From the NCBI RefSeq assembly GCF_009857605.1, contig NZ_WWCT01000022.1, forward strand, positions 78,632-142,631: a stretch of 64,000 nt of DNA. The letters are read 5' to 3'. Under the pieces are notes generated by a model, which was not told the DNA's origin, searched no databases, and saw nothing but the letters and a program-made list of their open reading frames with translations. Source of the stretch: Duganella levis. Lineage in GTDB: Bacteria > Pseudomonadota > Gammaproteobacteria > Burkholderiales > Burkholderiaceae_D. Shown here piece after piece: positions 30,862 through 40,535 of the stretch (within the stretch, counting starts at the first letter, position 1; each line of letters starts with the position of its first letter). A program made the position numbers and the translations under genes.

Positions 30862-33800
30862 TTCTTCCAAGATAATATCCTACCCGTATCAATCAAATAT
30901 TTTTTGTCACGACTTTCAATAAAAAACTGCGTCTCTCCACCAGCACCCAAACTTGGATTGTTCAAAGCCTTACCTTTTGCCATACAGACATCCTGGCCAA
31001 GTATATAAACATGAAGTTTCCTTCTCATCTCCCTCATTGTAACATCAGGCTTATCATAATTTTCCTTGTGAGCAACTTGAACTGAATCATTGAAATCTCT
31101 TGCTCCATCTGCTGCCAATACTGTCGAACCCTTTACAAAATAATTTCCTGGCGCAGGCCCATGTGGGTAAAGAGTATATAAAACCGTACCTTTTTTAAGT
31201 ACTGTATTGATGTAATTATCTTGACCAATATAAGGATGATTTTTTGGTCCTTGCCAGCTCCTTGCCACCGCAGAGGGATCTCTTCCATCACAAGGATTAC
31301 AAGCACTGTTCTTTGAACATTTTGACAGCCCAAGTGGATCAGTGGCCCCTATGGGATTACCCGAGTAGGCATAAACATTTTCTCCACCTATAAGGCCTAT
31401 CGGATCTTGTCCGACGAATCTCGCTGAGTGGGGATCGTAAAAGCGATAACGGTTATAATGCAGTCCCGTTTCTGAATCTTCGTACTGGCCTTGAAACCTT
31501 ATTGGTTGATCTATCGGGCTTCGAGTGGCGCTTCGGCTAAGGTTAGCGACATCCCAAGGAAGTATTTTCCCCCAAGCTTGAAAACGACCGCTCCATAGCA
31601 ACTTACCACTAGTATCGACTAACTCGCGTGGCGTACCAAGATGATCGCAATTGTAATGAGCGACGCTGTCTACCGCCGCCTTGACCTCTGCGTCCGCGAC
31701 ACATTGCTGCCATCCGCTACGGCATCGCAAAATATCTGATGCGCTCCGTGTCCCCTCCTGTTGATTTTCCCGCTGACTTGGCGGGAGCCAGTCATCAACT
31801 GGCCAAATATGAACGAACTGTTCGACCACGAAGTCCCCGCCAGCCTTGCCCAGCAAGGATTCTTTCGATTCAACTCGCGCCAGCGGCACAAAAGTTTCCG
31901 GTTCATATACGTATGTGACAGTTCCATCGTCACGAAGTTCCTGCACCATCGTATCGCCGTCCCACACAAACCTGACAGCGTGTTCCTCGGTCTGAGCGGG
32001 CATATCCATTTCAGGATTTTGATCGCCAAACCAAGATTCCCTGATGACTGTCTTCGCGATGCGGCGGCTAAAGGCGTCGTACAGATAACTGGTGACGCTG
32101 CGCGTTCCCGCATCCCGACAGCCAGAGCGAATCAGGCGGTTTTCGTCATCGTAGGCCAGCTCAAGTTCACGGGCGGATGTTCGTGGCTTACCGTTGTCGG
32201 GGCGCTTGCTCACGACATTGCCTTGTTCGTCGTAGCTATACCTGTAACCCTGATACGACTTGAGCAAGTTGTGTTCAACGTGGGAAGAGGTTTCCGAACT
32301 AGCTACCTTTGCCGCTGACGGCGCTTCGATCAGATTCCCCGCTGGATCGAATGCGAAAATCTCAGTCAGGCCTGGTTGAACCGCCGATAGCAACTGTCCG
32401 ATGGGATCATAGGTGTAACGGTACGTTCCAGGATTATCCAGACTCGCACGGTCTCCATGCTCGATCGACAGCAAATTGCCCACCGGATCGTAACTGAAGT
32501 AGCGCTCGCGCAATGGCGGCGCATCCTCGTTATCGCTGTTACGCAACGTGATTGATGACAGGCGCGATTGTGGGTCGTAGCGACGTTCTGCCCGAAGTGG
32601 CCGAACGCCGGACCCGATGCGCCGGACGGTTTCCCGATGCAGCGTATCGCGTTCGATTGCAACGAGTTGCTGGCCTTGCCAAAGTGTTCCATGCCAATGT
32701 CCTGCACCGTAGCGCAAAATGTCAAGGCGTCTGCCGTTGGGAAGAATCGTCTGAATCCGGTTTCCCAACTCATCGTATGCATGCGTCATCATGAAGCTGA
32801 CGTCCGCAACGCGTGGTCCGGTCGCAATCACCGCTTGCTTCAGATAGTAGGCCGTACGCTCTTCCACTAACTGCCCTAGAGCGTCATAGACAAAGCGTTG
32901 CTCAGCGTGCGGGGCGGCTACCGCCGTCAACCTGCCGCCCGCGTCGTAGGCAAATCGGGTAACGCCACTACCGGTCTGCTTCACGAGCAGTTGGCCGCAG
33001 ACATCGCGCAGCAGCGCGACATGTTGGCCGAGGCAATCACTGGCCGTCAGCTGACCGACGCTGTCGTAACTGTAGCGAGTGGTTTTTCCATCGAAGCCGG
33101 TTTCGGCGGCTAGCCAACCGTCGCTGCTGTATTTGAGCAGATAGCGCTCATCGTTGCCATTGATGAGCTCGACTAATCTCAGCGACGCATCGTAACGGTA
33201 ACCCAATGTCTGGCCCAGCGCGTCTGTGCGACTGAGAGGTAGCCCTTGACCGTTGTAATGGTAGGTCGTGCTATGACCAAGAGCATCGGTATGCGTGAGT
33301 AGATTGCCATCAGCATCGTAGGCGTAAGCATCGCCGGTGCCGTCAGCACGGGTTACGCGTAAAACCCGTCCCAGCAAGTCATATTCGTAGCGAATTTTCT
33401 GCTGCCGAGCATCGATAGCTTCGCTCAGACGATTTTCCGCATCGTACCGATATTCGCTGCGATTGCCGGAGCAGTCGGTGTAGGCGATTAGCCTCCCGAC
33501 GGGATTATAGTCCAGCCGCTTGATGCCACCTTTTGCATCACGGACCTGTGTTAGCCGACCAGCGCCATCGTACAGATATTCGGTCACACAGCCGAGGGCA
33601 TCAACATAGGTTGTGATGCGCCCGCTTGCGTCGTAACGCAGTCGGCTGGTGTGACCTAACGGATCTGTAAGCGCGATCGGCTGGTTGTCTTCATCGTAGT
33701 CGATGCGCGAGATACGCCCCAGGGCATCTATACTGCTGGTCAAATTACCGGCAGCATCGTAGGTATAGCGCGTGCTATTTCCTGCGGCATTGATCTCGGC

Positions 33801-35987
33801 CGTAAGCATGCCATCACGGTCCCACTGACGGCGTCCCAATGAGACCGAAGTACCGTCCAGATTGATGCGGCGAACCTCGACTGCCAGCCAGTTTTTATCG
33901 AAAGTGTATTCAAGCACGTCACCGACGGCATCGGTAACGCGAGTGGCATCCATGGACGGATAGTCAAGTTGCAAAGCATCACTGCCATCCTCGCCTGCGG
34001 TCATGGTCGCACGGGCCTGATAACTGTTGTCCAGGGTAATAGGGAAGAGCATTTTTTCAATGCCGTCCTGAACGTTGTCGCCACGCCAGCGCGCACGCAA
34101 TTCCTCAAGGCTGACCCAGCTAAGGATGTGTCTAAAGCCGCTGTAACTGGTGCAGGATTGCAGCAAGTGATGCCGATAGCGATAGTGGCGCGCATGGCCA
34201 GCAATGTTCGTCTGGCTAACTAGATTGAACCGTTCCGGCAGCGCAGATGGTGCTTCGGTCAATATCGCCGCCTCGGCCTCGTAGACATAACGGACGCGGC
34301 ATATACGCTTTCCGTCCGGCCTGACCTCATCAACCTGACCGATGCGAGGCTCGTGCAATGGCGTTAGAGTCTGCTCACGCATCGCTTCCAGCATTTGCCC
34401 GTCATTCTGACGGACACGGAGCAGCAGACAACCAGGCTGGACGTCCCTGAACGACTCAATGAACACGCCATTGCCATCACGACCAGCGGAGCGACGCAAG
34501 GAGAAGCGTTCGGCGCGCATCGCTTCGCCAGGCTCGAGCATGGCGTTCACGCCGTCATAGCCGTGCGGCAGCCAACTATGTTCCCGGCAGGCGTCACGGG
34601 CAAATGTATCCCGACTTCCGTCGCGCCAAGTTAACTCGAAAGAGTCCGCCGTTTCGCGGATCAGGACGAAGCCCTCATCCCGGCGATCAATCGACTGCCC
34701 GACCTCCAACAGAGGCAACCTGATTCCCCTGCCGCTGTCTTCCACATAAACTATGCCGCGCGCGGTCAGCAAAAGCGCTGAAGTAAATGGCGATGCCCAC
34801 CGCGCCCCGAGCAATCCCCAATCCTCGTGCTCGGAGCCGGAGCGATAGCAGCGTGTCCAGGCAAGCGGACTCGGTCCCTCCAGCACAAAGTCAGTCTGAT
34901 AGAGCACTTCTTCGCCAGTGCCGAAGTGTACGGGTTTGCGGCCGCTCACAGGCTTGCCAGCCGGCGCCGCGTTCTTGGGACAGCAGTCCGATGGTTTATC
35001 CGACTTCGGTTCCTTTCTGGCGCCTTTACTCTTGCCCCCCGAGGGCTTGTCCGGTGGACGCGCTGGTGGTGGCGACTGTTTTTTGCCCACACCTGGCTTA
35101 TGTTTCCAAAGCTTGCCCAATGAGGGGAGTTTCTTCATCATCCACTGCCCCATGCCACCAAACCGCGCCATCGCGGCCCTCTCAAGCAGTTGGGTCCCTG
35201 CTCCTACCAATGCGTCCACCATCCCCGGCGTTTTGCCAGTCAAAACGAAATCAGCAGCCTGGTCAAGCACGGTCGCCGATATCTCTACCGCAGCTCCCCT
35301 AACGACAAGGCCCGTACCTATTGCGCCACCTGTGGTAGCAGCAGCCTCCATCGCTGCGGCAGCTGGCAAGCCTATACCGGTTGCACCGACCCCTATCCCG
35401 GCAACACCTACGACTGCACTGCCTGCCAGCAATTGACCACCACGGGTCATGGCTTCACTTCCAACTTGATGTAGTGGGGCCGAAATATCGTCTCTGTATT
35501 GCTTGGCAATTGGCTTTAGAACCTCACGCACCTGCGCCGTTCCCGCAGTCACTGCCTCGCCAATCAACGCGTCGATTTGCTGAAGCCGAGTACGTGGCGT
35601 GGCGCCGCCACGCTCGTATATTTTGCCGATGGTATTGCGATTATTCATCCAAACTTCGCACCCCTCCTGCACGGTCGCCGTTCCGTTCGCCCTTAACGTG
35701 GCACTTCGCGTCTTCGTTTCCACGGACTTGCCACAGGTGCCGCTCTTAATGCCGCCGGCCGTGCCAGGTTCGTCGCCCTTGACCCTGGGTATGGTGCTGC
35801 GCTGGAACAGAATTACCGGCTCTCCCAGTGATTTGACGTTTGGGGATACATTCGTCGCCTCCGAGAATTCACCTATGATCGAATACGGTATGGGAGGCGT
35901 CGCCGGGCCGATGGGCGTCTTGCATATATCCGGCAGCAAGCTGACACAATAGAACCGCTTGGATTGGGTAGCTGTCTCTTTGGCCAT
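30858..35987 (-). CDS. PAAR-like (DUF4150) Rhs toxin, T6SS effector
   Basis: 1709 residues. Residues about 15-115 are a DUF4150 PAAR-like spike domain (PDICKTPIGPATPPIPY, GDEPGTAGGIKSGTCGK). A hydrophobic Gly/Ala-rich stretch (about 185-245) could span or enter a membrane. A Lys/Pro linker is followed by DUF6531 (from about 350, HFGTGEEVLYQTDF), about 20 YD repeats and the core-end motif DPIGLIGGENVYAYSGNP (before residue 1555). The last 155 residues are a variable, AT-rich tip with CNPCDG near its start and LGAGGETQFFI near its end. The tip fold is not identified; a GG-x-TQ-type ending recalls NAD-processing tips only weakly. It follows vgrG and DUF2169 in one operon. Confidence 0.93.
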   Translation of the reverse strand: MAKETATQSKRFYCVSLLPDICKTPIGPATPPIPYSIIGEFSEATNVSPNVKSLGEPVILFQRSTIPRVKGDEPGTAGGIKSGTCGKSVETKTRSATLRANGTATVQEGCEVWMNNRNTIGKIYERGGATPRTRLQQIDALIGEAVTAGTAQVREVLKPIAKQYRDDISAPLHQVGSEAMTRGGQLLAGSAVVGVAGIGVGATGIGLPAAAAMEAAATTGGAIGTGLVVRGAAVEISATVLDQAADFVLTGKTPGMVDALVGAGTQLLERAAMARFGGMGQWMMKKLPSLGKLWKHKPGVGKKQSPPPARPPDKPSGGKSKGARKEPKSDKPSDCCPKNAAPAGKPVSGRKPVHFGTGEEVLYQTDFVLEGPSPLAWTRCYRSGSEHEDWGLLGARWASPFTSALLLTARGIVYVEDSGRGIRLPLLEVGQSIDRRDEGFVLIRETADSFELTWRDGSRDTFARDACREHSWLPHGYDGVNAMLEPGEAMRAERFSLRRSAGRDGNGVFIESFRDVQPGCLLLRVRQNDGQMLEAMREQTLTPLHEPRIGQVDEVRPDGKRICRVRYVYEAEAAILTEAPSALPERFNLVSQTNIAGHARHYRYRHHLLQSCTSYSGFRHILSWVSLEELRARWRGDNVQDGIEKMLFPITLDNSYQARATMTAGEDGSDALQLDYPSMDATRVTDAVGDVLEYTFDKNWLAVEVRRINLDGTSVSLGRRQWDRDGMLTAEINAAGNSTRYTYDAAGNLTSSIDALGRISRIDYDEDNQPIALTDPLGHTSRLRYDASGRITTYVDALGCVTEYLYDGAGRLTQVRDAKGGIKRLDYNPVGRLIAYTDCSGNRSEYRYDAENRLSEAIDARQQKIRYEYDLLGRVLRVTRADGTGDAYAYDADGNLLTHTDALGHSTTYHYNGQGLPLSRTDALGQTLGYRYDASLRLVELINGNDERYLLKYSSDGWLAAETGFDGKTTRYSYDSVGQLTASDCLGQHVALLRDVCGQLLVKQTGSGVTRFAYDAGGRLTAVAAPHAEQRFVYDALGQLVEERTAYYLKQAVIATGPRVADVSFMMTHAYDELGNRIQTILPNGRRLDILRYGAGHWHGTLWQGQQLVAIERDTLHRETVRRIGSGVRPLRAERRYDPQSRLSSITLRNSDNEDAPPLRERYFSYDPVGNLLSIEHGDRASLDNPGTYRYTYDPIGQLLSAVQPGLTEIFAFDPAGNLIEAPSAAKVASSETSSHVEHNLLKSYQGYRYSYDEQGNVVSKRPDNGKPRTSARELELAYDDENRLIRSGCRDAGTRSVTSYLYDAFSRRIAKTVIRESWFGDQNPEMDMPAQTEEHAVRFVWDGDTMVQELRDDGTVTYVYEPETFVPLARVESKESLLGKAGGDFVVEQFVHIWPVDDWLPPSQRENQQEGTRSASDILRCRSGWQQCVADAEVKAAVDSVAHYNCDHLGTPRELVDTSGKLLWSGRFQAWGKILPWDVANLSRSATRSPIDQPIRFQGQYEDSETGLHYNRYRFYDPHSARFVGQDPIGLIGGENVYAYSGNPIGATDPLGLSKCSKNSACNPCDGRDPSAVARSWQGPKNHPYIGQDNYINTVLKKGTVLYTLYPHGPAPGNYFVKGSTVLAADGARDFNDSVQVAHKENYDKPDVTMREMRRKLHVYILGQDVCMAKGKALNNPSLGAGGETQFFIESRDKKYLIDTGRILSWKK

Positions 35988-35993
35988 GGCGAT

Positions 35994-37322
35994 TTACTTC
36001 TTGCCTGAATCATCTGGCGGATCTGCAAGATGCTGTGGACGATCCGTCCATTGATGTTGAATTAGCTGATCGAGGCGCGCTATCTGGTCACTTTTTACAA
36101 TGTGCATAAGCCGCGCCTCAACCGAATTCCCATCCGCTGCGAGACAACCGCGCCACACCAGATCGACGCGCTGCGTTTGCGGATTGATGATCACCGTATC
36201 TATGACGAGCGGCAGCACGATTAATCGCTTGCTGATGTCGGCAACAAGCACAAACATGGCCTGCTGAGGCAAATCGAAACGCAGTACAGTATTGCCTTGA
36301 TGATCTACGCGCGCGGCCTCGGCGTCTGGCGCGCAGAGATTAGTCAGCGTCAAGCATTCCTGACCATGCAAATAACCGCATTGTTGGTCGAACGGCGCGC
36401 AGTTCCAATATCCAAAGTCGAAATTTTCCGGCAACGACGGTACCTCATTGCGTTGCCATTCCGATTTCTCCGCAATGGCGCCGATCAGTGAGCGCCGTGG
36501 CATCCAGGCGCGCCCAATCGGCCCCATCCCCGCTGGCTGAAGCTCGCCATTTCCAGCCGCACAATCCTGGAACTGGCGCGCGGATATCGGCTGCGAAATA
36601 TAGAATATTTGCGGCGCGGCGAGCGCTGTCTCGCCGAGCCTCTTCAAATACCAGCTCCGCGTAAAACCGCGCCCCAAAGGATTGCCCTGACAAGCCTCAT
36701 GCAGTCCCTTATCACCGTCTATGCGGCACTCGCCTCCGCTCGCGAATTCATATCGCAAAGGCAAAGAAGCCAGTTTTTTTGGCGAGCTCAGGTACCAAGC
36801 AGGTGGATAAACCAGACCTAGCGTGAAGACGCGTACAGGCCACTGCCATAACCTCGCAAGCTTCGCCGAGCGTTTAAACCACTGCTGTCCGCAGACGATC
36901 AGCTGTTTTTTTATCAGCGACTCATCGTGGGGTCCAGCATCTCGCCGGTCCACACGCAGTGCGACGGCAAACTGCGTGATAGGAATTCCACGCGGCGCGT
37001 AGGCCACCGCGTTGACGACCACATCGCAGCGCGGTTTGAATGGCGCCAGATCACTTTCCTCCAGCACGCTCGCCGCCGGATTGCCATCGACGTGTATATC
37101 TTCGGTGTTGAGTTGAACAGCTTCATCACAAGGAGTGAGCCTCGACTTTCCATCCGCGCCGCAAGGCCCTAATCGGTAGCCGATTTTGGCAACGAAGATG
37201 TGAAATGCTGCACCGTGCTGATCAAGCGCATCAAACTGAATCGCGGCATGTGGCGTTCTGTTATCGAACACAATGCCGGGTACCGGCGAGTGCGCTGCTG
37301 ACGGGAAGGAGTAGGGATCCAT
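35994..37322 (-). CDS. DUF2169 T6SS adaptor
   Basis: 442 residues. The N-terminal block (VFDNRTPHAAIQFDALDQHGAAFHIFVAKIGYRL) and later PRCDVVVNAVAYAP match DUF2169. This is a cytoplasmic adaptor family encoded between VgrG and PAAR-carrying effectors, and it is thought to load them onto the VgrG spike. Start two bases after the vgrG stop and stop six bases before the rhs start show a tightly packed operon. No Eag-type (DUF1795) chaperone is present, so this protein is the expected loader for the Rhs toxin. Confidence 0.88.
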   Translation of the reverse strand: MDPYSFPSAAHSPVPGIVFDNRTPHAAIQFDALDQHGAAFHIFVAKIGYRLGPCGADGKSRLTPCDEAVQLNTEDIHVDGNPAASVLEESDLAPFKPRCDVVVNAVAYAPRGIPITQFAVALRVDRRDAGPHDESLIKKQLIVCGQQWFKRSAKLARLWQWPVRVFTLGLVYPPAWYLSSPKKLASLPLRYEFASGGECRIDGDKGLHEACQGNPLGRGFTRSWYLKRLGETALAAPQIFYISQPISARQFQDCAAGNGELQPAGMGPIGRAWMPRRSLIGAIAEKSEWQRNEVPSLPENFDFGYWNCAPFDQQCGYLHGQECLTLTNLCAPDAEAARVDHQGNTVLRFDLPQQAMFVLVADISKRLIVLPLVIDTVIINPQTQRVDLVWRGCLAADGNSVEARLMHIVKSDQIARLDQLIQHQWTDRPQHLADPPDDSGKK

Positions 37323-37324
37323 GT

Positions 37325-39475
37325 TCAGCCCGGGTTATGATCGATGTCATCGCCATGGACTTCCACTTTCTGCCGGCCTTGTATCAGTATTTCATCGGCC
37401 TCCAGCACGATGCGCGTCGGGGTGATCGTCAGCGTCGAGGAACCGACGGTGATCTGATGCTGGACTTCGGCGCTGAGCGAACTTTCCTGACCGACAATGA
37501 CTTTTCTTGATAGTCCCACCTCCTCAAATTTCGCCATACCAATCGTGGTGTTCATTGCGCCAATGACTGTGGTTTGATATGCCGCGCCGACAAACAACGA
37601 CTTGCCCAAGGCGATAGTTTCCTCCTTGGCCAGCACGACCCTTTCTTTTCGATTTCCATCAATAACGACTTCTTCGTTACCGCCGACGTGCTCTTCACGG
37701 TCTTGTCCGATAGCGATCTGTTCGGCGCCATTAACCTGTTCGGTACGGTTGTTGTGGATAGTGATCTTTTCGTCGTGCTTGACGGTCTCGGTGCGGTCGT
37801 GCCCCACGTCCACCACTTCGTCATGACCGACGCTTTTACTGCGGTTATTGCCGACCGAATGCGACTCATCATGTTCGACTTCGATACGCTGGTTTCTCTC
37901 CGCGTGTAGCCATACCTCTTCGGCGCCCTTCAAATCTTCGAATCGCAGCGCGTTGGCCTGTTCCGCTGTGCCACTGCGGCTGGAGCGAGTCAGCACACCA
38001 CTCTGTGTTTTATTCGAGGGCAGCTCCCACGGCGGCATGTTGGCCGCGTTGTAGACACTGCCCACGACCAACGGCCGGTCGCAGTTCCCGTCGAGGAACT
38101 GAACCACCACCTCCTGCCCTATCCGCGGCACGCTGATCTGACCGAAACCGGCACCGGCGGTAGCGGTCATCACCCGTACCCACGGCGAGCTTTTTTCATC
38201 GGCCTTGCCATCCCGGTCCCAATGAAATTGGATGCGAACCCGTCCATACTCATCGGTATGGATATCCTCCCCTTCGGGACCGACCACCGTTGCCGTCTGC
38301 ACACCATATATGCGGGTGTCGATACTCTGGGTTCCTTGCTGCGGGCGCCAGCGCGTACTCTTGGGTAGACCGATGAAGGTATTGGCATAGCGCGAAACGG
38401 TGCCTTGACCGTCATGATAATTGTTGCTGGCGAGGTGGCGCACTGATCGGATCAGATACTCACCCTGTCCTTCGCCGTTGATGTCACCGCTGAAATGACT
38501 GCTTAGTATGAAACACCGTCCGGGTTGTATTGCACGCGAGTTACTCTCGGCAGTGAAATCCCGCCCATGAGAATCTGCCGCCTCCATTCTCCGTCCAGCC
38601 AATGCTTCGCCATCGTCGTCATTCTTGAAGCCATAAGCGCCACTGTCCACGTAAAGTTCATAGGGTTCAATGGCGCCCTGCCGACTCTCGGACAGCCGTT
38701 CGCTGCGATCGCTGCACGCATGCTTGAAGTTGTAGCTGTTCACGGCATATTTTCCAGATGCGATACGCCGTATCGGCTGCCACTGGTTGATGCCGTCTTC
38801 CTCATGCGACCCAGCCGCGCTTTGATAAGCAATTTCACTGTTACCGTCGACCAGGCTCGATTGCGTACTATCGTCACCGATATACAGTGTGTGTCCGTCA
38901 AAGCGATGTTCATACCAGTAATAAATCCCGGCAGATTCCATGCGCCGGTGCACATGATTGTGATCGCTCTCGTTGTACTGCACGGCCAAGGTCAGCGTCG
39001 GATCAGTCGCCAGTAAGCGATATGTGTAATCACGTTGGAGATAGTTCTCAAAAACTTGATCGAATAGTTCAGTCAGCGATAAATTTTGAAACACCTTGCA
39101 GCCGCTGCGCAAGCGAAGCAAAGCGAGCCATGGCTTGAGCACCATCTGGTAAAAAGAAAACCCGCCATCGGTTTTCAAGAAACGGAATTCAAACACGTAG
39201 CCATTGAAGTACCGTAGCGTGCCATCATCCCGCACCAGCGAGATCGTCACCATTTTCCCAAGGACCGCTTGCAGGGGGATCAATGCATCCTCGGACAGCA
39301 CTTCAACGTCATAGATGAAATCGGCAGATAGTGCTTCATCTGCGACCAGTGCATTCACCAGCATCACGCTGGCCGGCCCATCATTCTTCGGAAAATCCAT
39401 GCGCAACAGTCGTTGGTTCTGCGGATCGCCGCCAGTTGCGGCGACGCGGGCTGCCACGGCTTGGCTAAGATTCAT
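37325..39475 (-). CDS. vgrG: T6SS spike protein VgrG
   Basis: 716 residues. The gp27-like N-terminal part (about 20-390) includes the ESAGIYYWYEH block and the R..TFxxxG Phe-Ala-rich elements. The gp5-like OB fold has VVGPEGEDIHTDEYGRVRIQFHWD (about 425-448). The C-terminal needle (about 555-716) is built of Val/Glu/Lys repeats of the gp5 beta-helix type (NRTEQVNGAEQIAIGQDREE). No extra catalytic domain follows; the needle ends in DDIDHNPG. It pierces the target envelope with the PAAR-like Rhs protein at its tip. Confidence 0.95.
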   Translation of the reverse strand: MNLSQAVAARVAATGGDPQNQRLLRMDFPKNDGPASVMLVNALVADEALSADFIYDVEVLSEDALIPLQAVLGKMVTISLVRDDGTLRYFNGYVFEFRFLKTDGGFSFYQMVLKPWLALLRLRSGCKVFQNLSLTELFDQVFENYLQRDYTYRLLATDPTLTLAVQYNESDHNHVHRRMESAGIYYWYEHRFDGHTLYIGDDSTQSSLVDGNSEIAYQSAAGSHEEDGINQWQPIRRIASGKYAVNSYNFKHACSDRSERLSESRQGAIEPYELYVDSGAYGFKNDDDGEALAGRRMEAADSHGRDFTAESNSRAIQPGRCFILSSHFSGDINGEGQGEYLIRSVRHLASNNYHDGQGTVSRYANTFIGLPKSTRWRPQQGTQSIDTRIYGVQTATVVGPEGEDIHTDEYGRVRIQFHWDRDGKADEKSSPWVRVMTATAGAGFGQISVPRIGQEVVVQFLDGNCDRPLVVGSVYNAANMPPWELPSNKTQSGVLTRSSRSGTAEQANALRFEDLKGAEEVWLHAERNQRIEVEHDESHSVGNNRSKSVGHDEVVDVGHDRTETVKHDEKITIHNNRTEQVNGAEQIAIGQDREEHVGGNEEVVIDGNRKERVVLAKEETIALGKSLFVGAAYQTTVIGAMNTTIGMAKFEEVGLSRKVIVGQESSLSAEVQHQITVGSSTLTITPTRIVLEADEILIQGRQKVEVHGDDIDHNPG

Positions 39476-39554
39476 GTTGGCTATTCCTTCCAGGCTGTCA
39501 CAGAGGACGAATGCATAACTTTAGCGGCCTGTTCAGATCTTGCCTTGCGGCAGA

Positions 39555-40535
39555 TCAGATCCGATACCGCATATCCGAACGATCGCGTGTCTCCGGTCTG
39601 CTCAGCAAAAAGCTGTCGATCCCCAGTCTGGCGCTGGAGGTATTCGACAAAGTGACGCCTTGCACCTCAGCACAGGCAAGTATCAGTTGCACTTCGTAAT
39701 GCAACCCCGACGTCTCAAACATGGACAGCACCTGTTTCAATTCGAGCGCGCCAGGACGACTCTCGAAAAAATTCTCATACTGTGTCTTTCCCAAAGGCCC
39801 CAGTTGAATCACAGCCGTCAGGTCGCGGCGCCAGATGCGCGCGCCGAGTACGGTGTTATCTCCCAAACGGACATTTTCTCCACCGAGCTCGGCTTGATGA
39901 CAATCTTCAAGCCGGTGCCAACGCCCCACATGGGAAATCACTTTCACACAGATCTGGAAATAGTCGCTCAGCACCTGTTGCATCAGCACAGCTGACTGCG
40001 GCCGATGCCCAAACTGGGCGGCATAGCAGGCTGCTACCTGATCCGGTACTGTCTGGACTGTGCCACCGGACAAAGCCAACAACAATGGCATGAACCCATC
40101 GCGCTTGCCATGCGACGTTCGCAACTCCAGCCGGTGCTTGCGCCATGCCTCATAAAATAATGCTCCGAATCGATTTGAAAAAATATCGAAATACGCGTAG
40201 GTGGCTTCGCTGGCCGCCATGTCTCTGCATGCAGCGATGCGCTCCCCATAATGGTCAGGCATCACGCCATGGTTACCTAGAAAACCGAAAAATGCTGGCG
40301 TAATGGAAACACCAGATTCATCCAGTGTTAGTGACTCAATTTGACTGGCAGGAAATCCAGCATTCCGACTATTCTTGAAGTGCATAAGCTCAGTCAGCAC
40401 TGTTCCAGGTGCCATGCCAGGGGCCGCCATCCATCGTTCCAGCAGCTGCACTGCTTGGAAAAACTCAAATCGGTAGGGATCATCCAGCAGTTGCTGAATC
40501 ACGCCAGAAGCTCGGCGCCGCTTCGTGGTTGGCAT
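39555..40535 (-). CDS. tssG: T6SS baseplate protein TssG
   Basis: 326 residues. The family N-terminus DPYRFEFFQAVQLLERW is clear, and the mid-region FLGNHGVMPDHYGERIAACRD and the C-terminal GPLGKTQYENFFESRPGALELKQVL fit TssG/VasB. TssG joins two TssF copies and TssK in the baseplate wedge. Its start lies inside the end of tssF (37-base overlap), which is usual for the pair. The gap of about 80 bases to vgrG holds a CCTGGAAGG just upstream of the vgrG start. Confidence 0.92.
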   Translation of the reverse strand: MPTTKRRRASGVIQQLLDDPYRFEFFQAVQLLERWMAAPGMAPGTVLTELMHFKNSRNAGFPASQIESLTLDESGVSITPAFFGFLGNHGVMPDHYGERIAACRDMAASEATYAYFDIFSNRFGALFYEAWRKHRLELRTSHGKRDGFMPLLLALSGGTVQTVPDQVAACYAAQFGHRPQSAVLMQQVLSDYFQICVKVISHVGRWHRLEDCHQAELGGENVRLGDNTVLGARIWRRDLTAVIQLGPLGKTQYENFFESRPGALELKQVLSMFETSGLHYEVQLILACAEVQGVTLSNTSSARLGIDSFLLSRPETRDRSDMRYRI

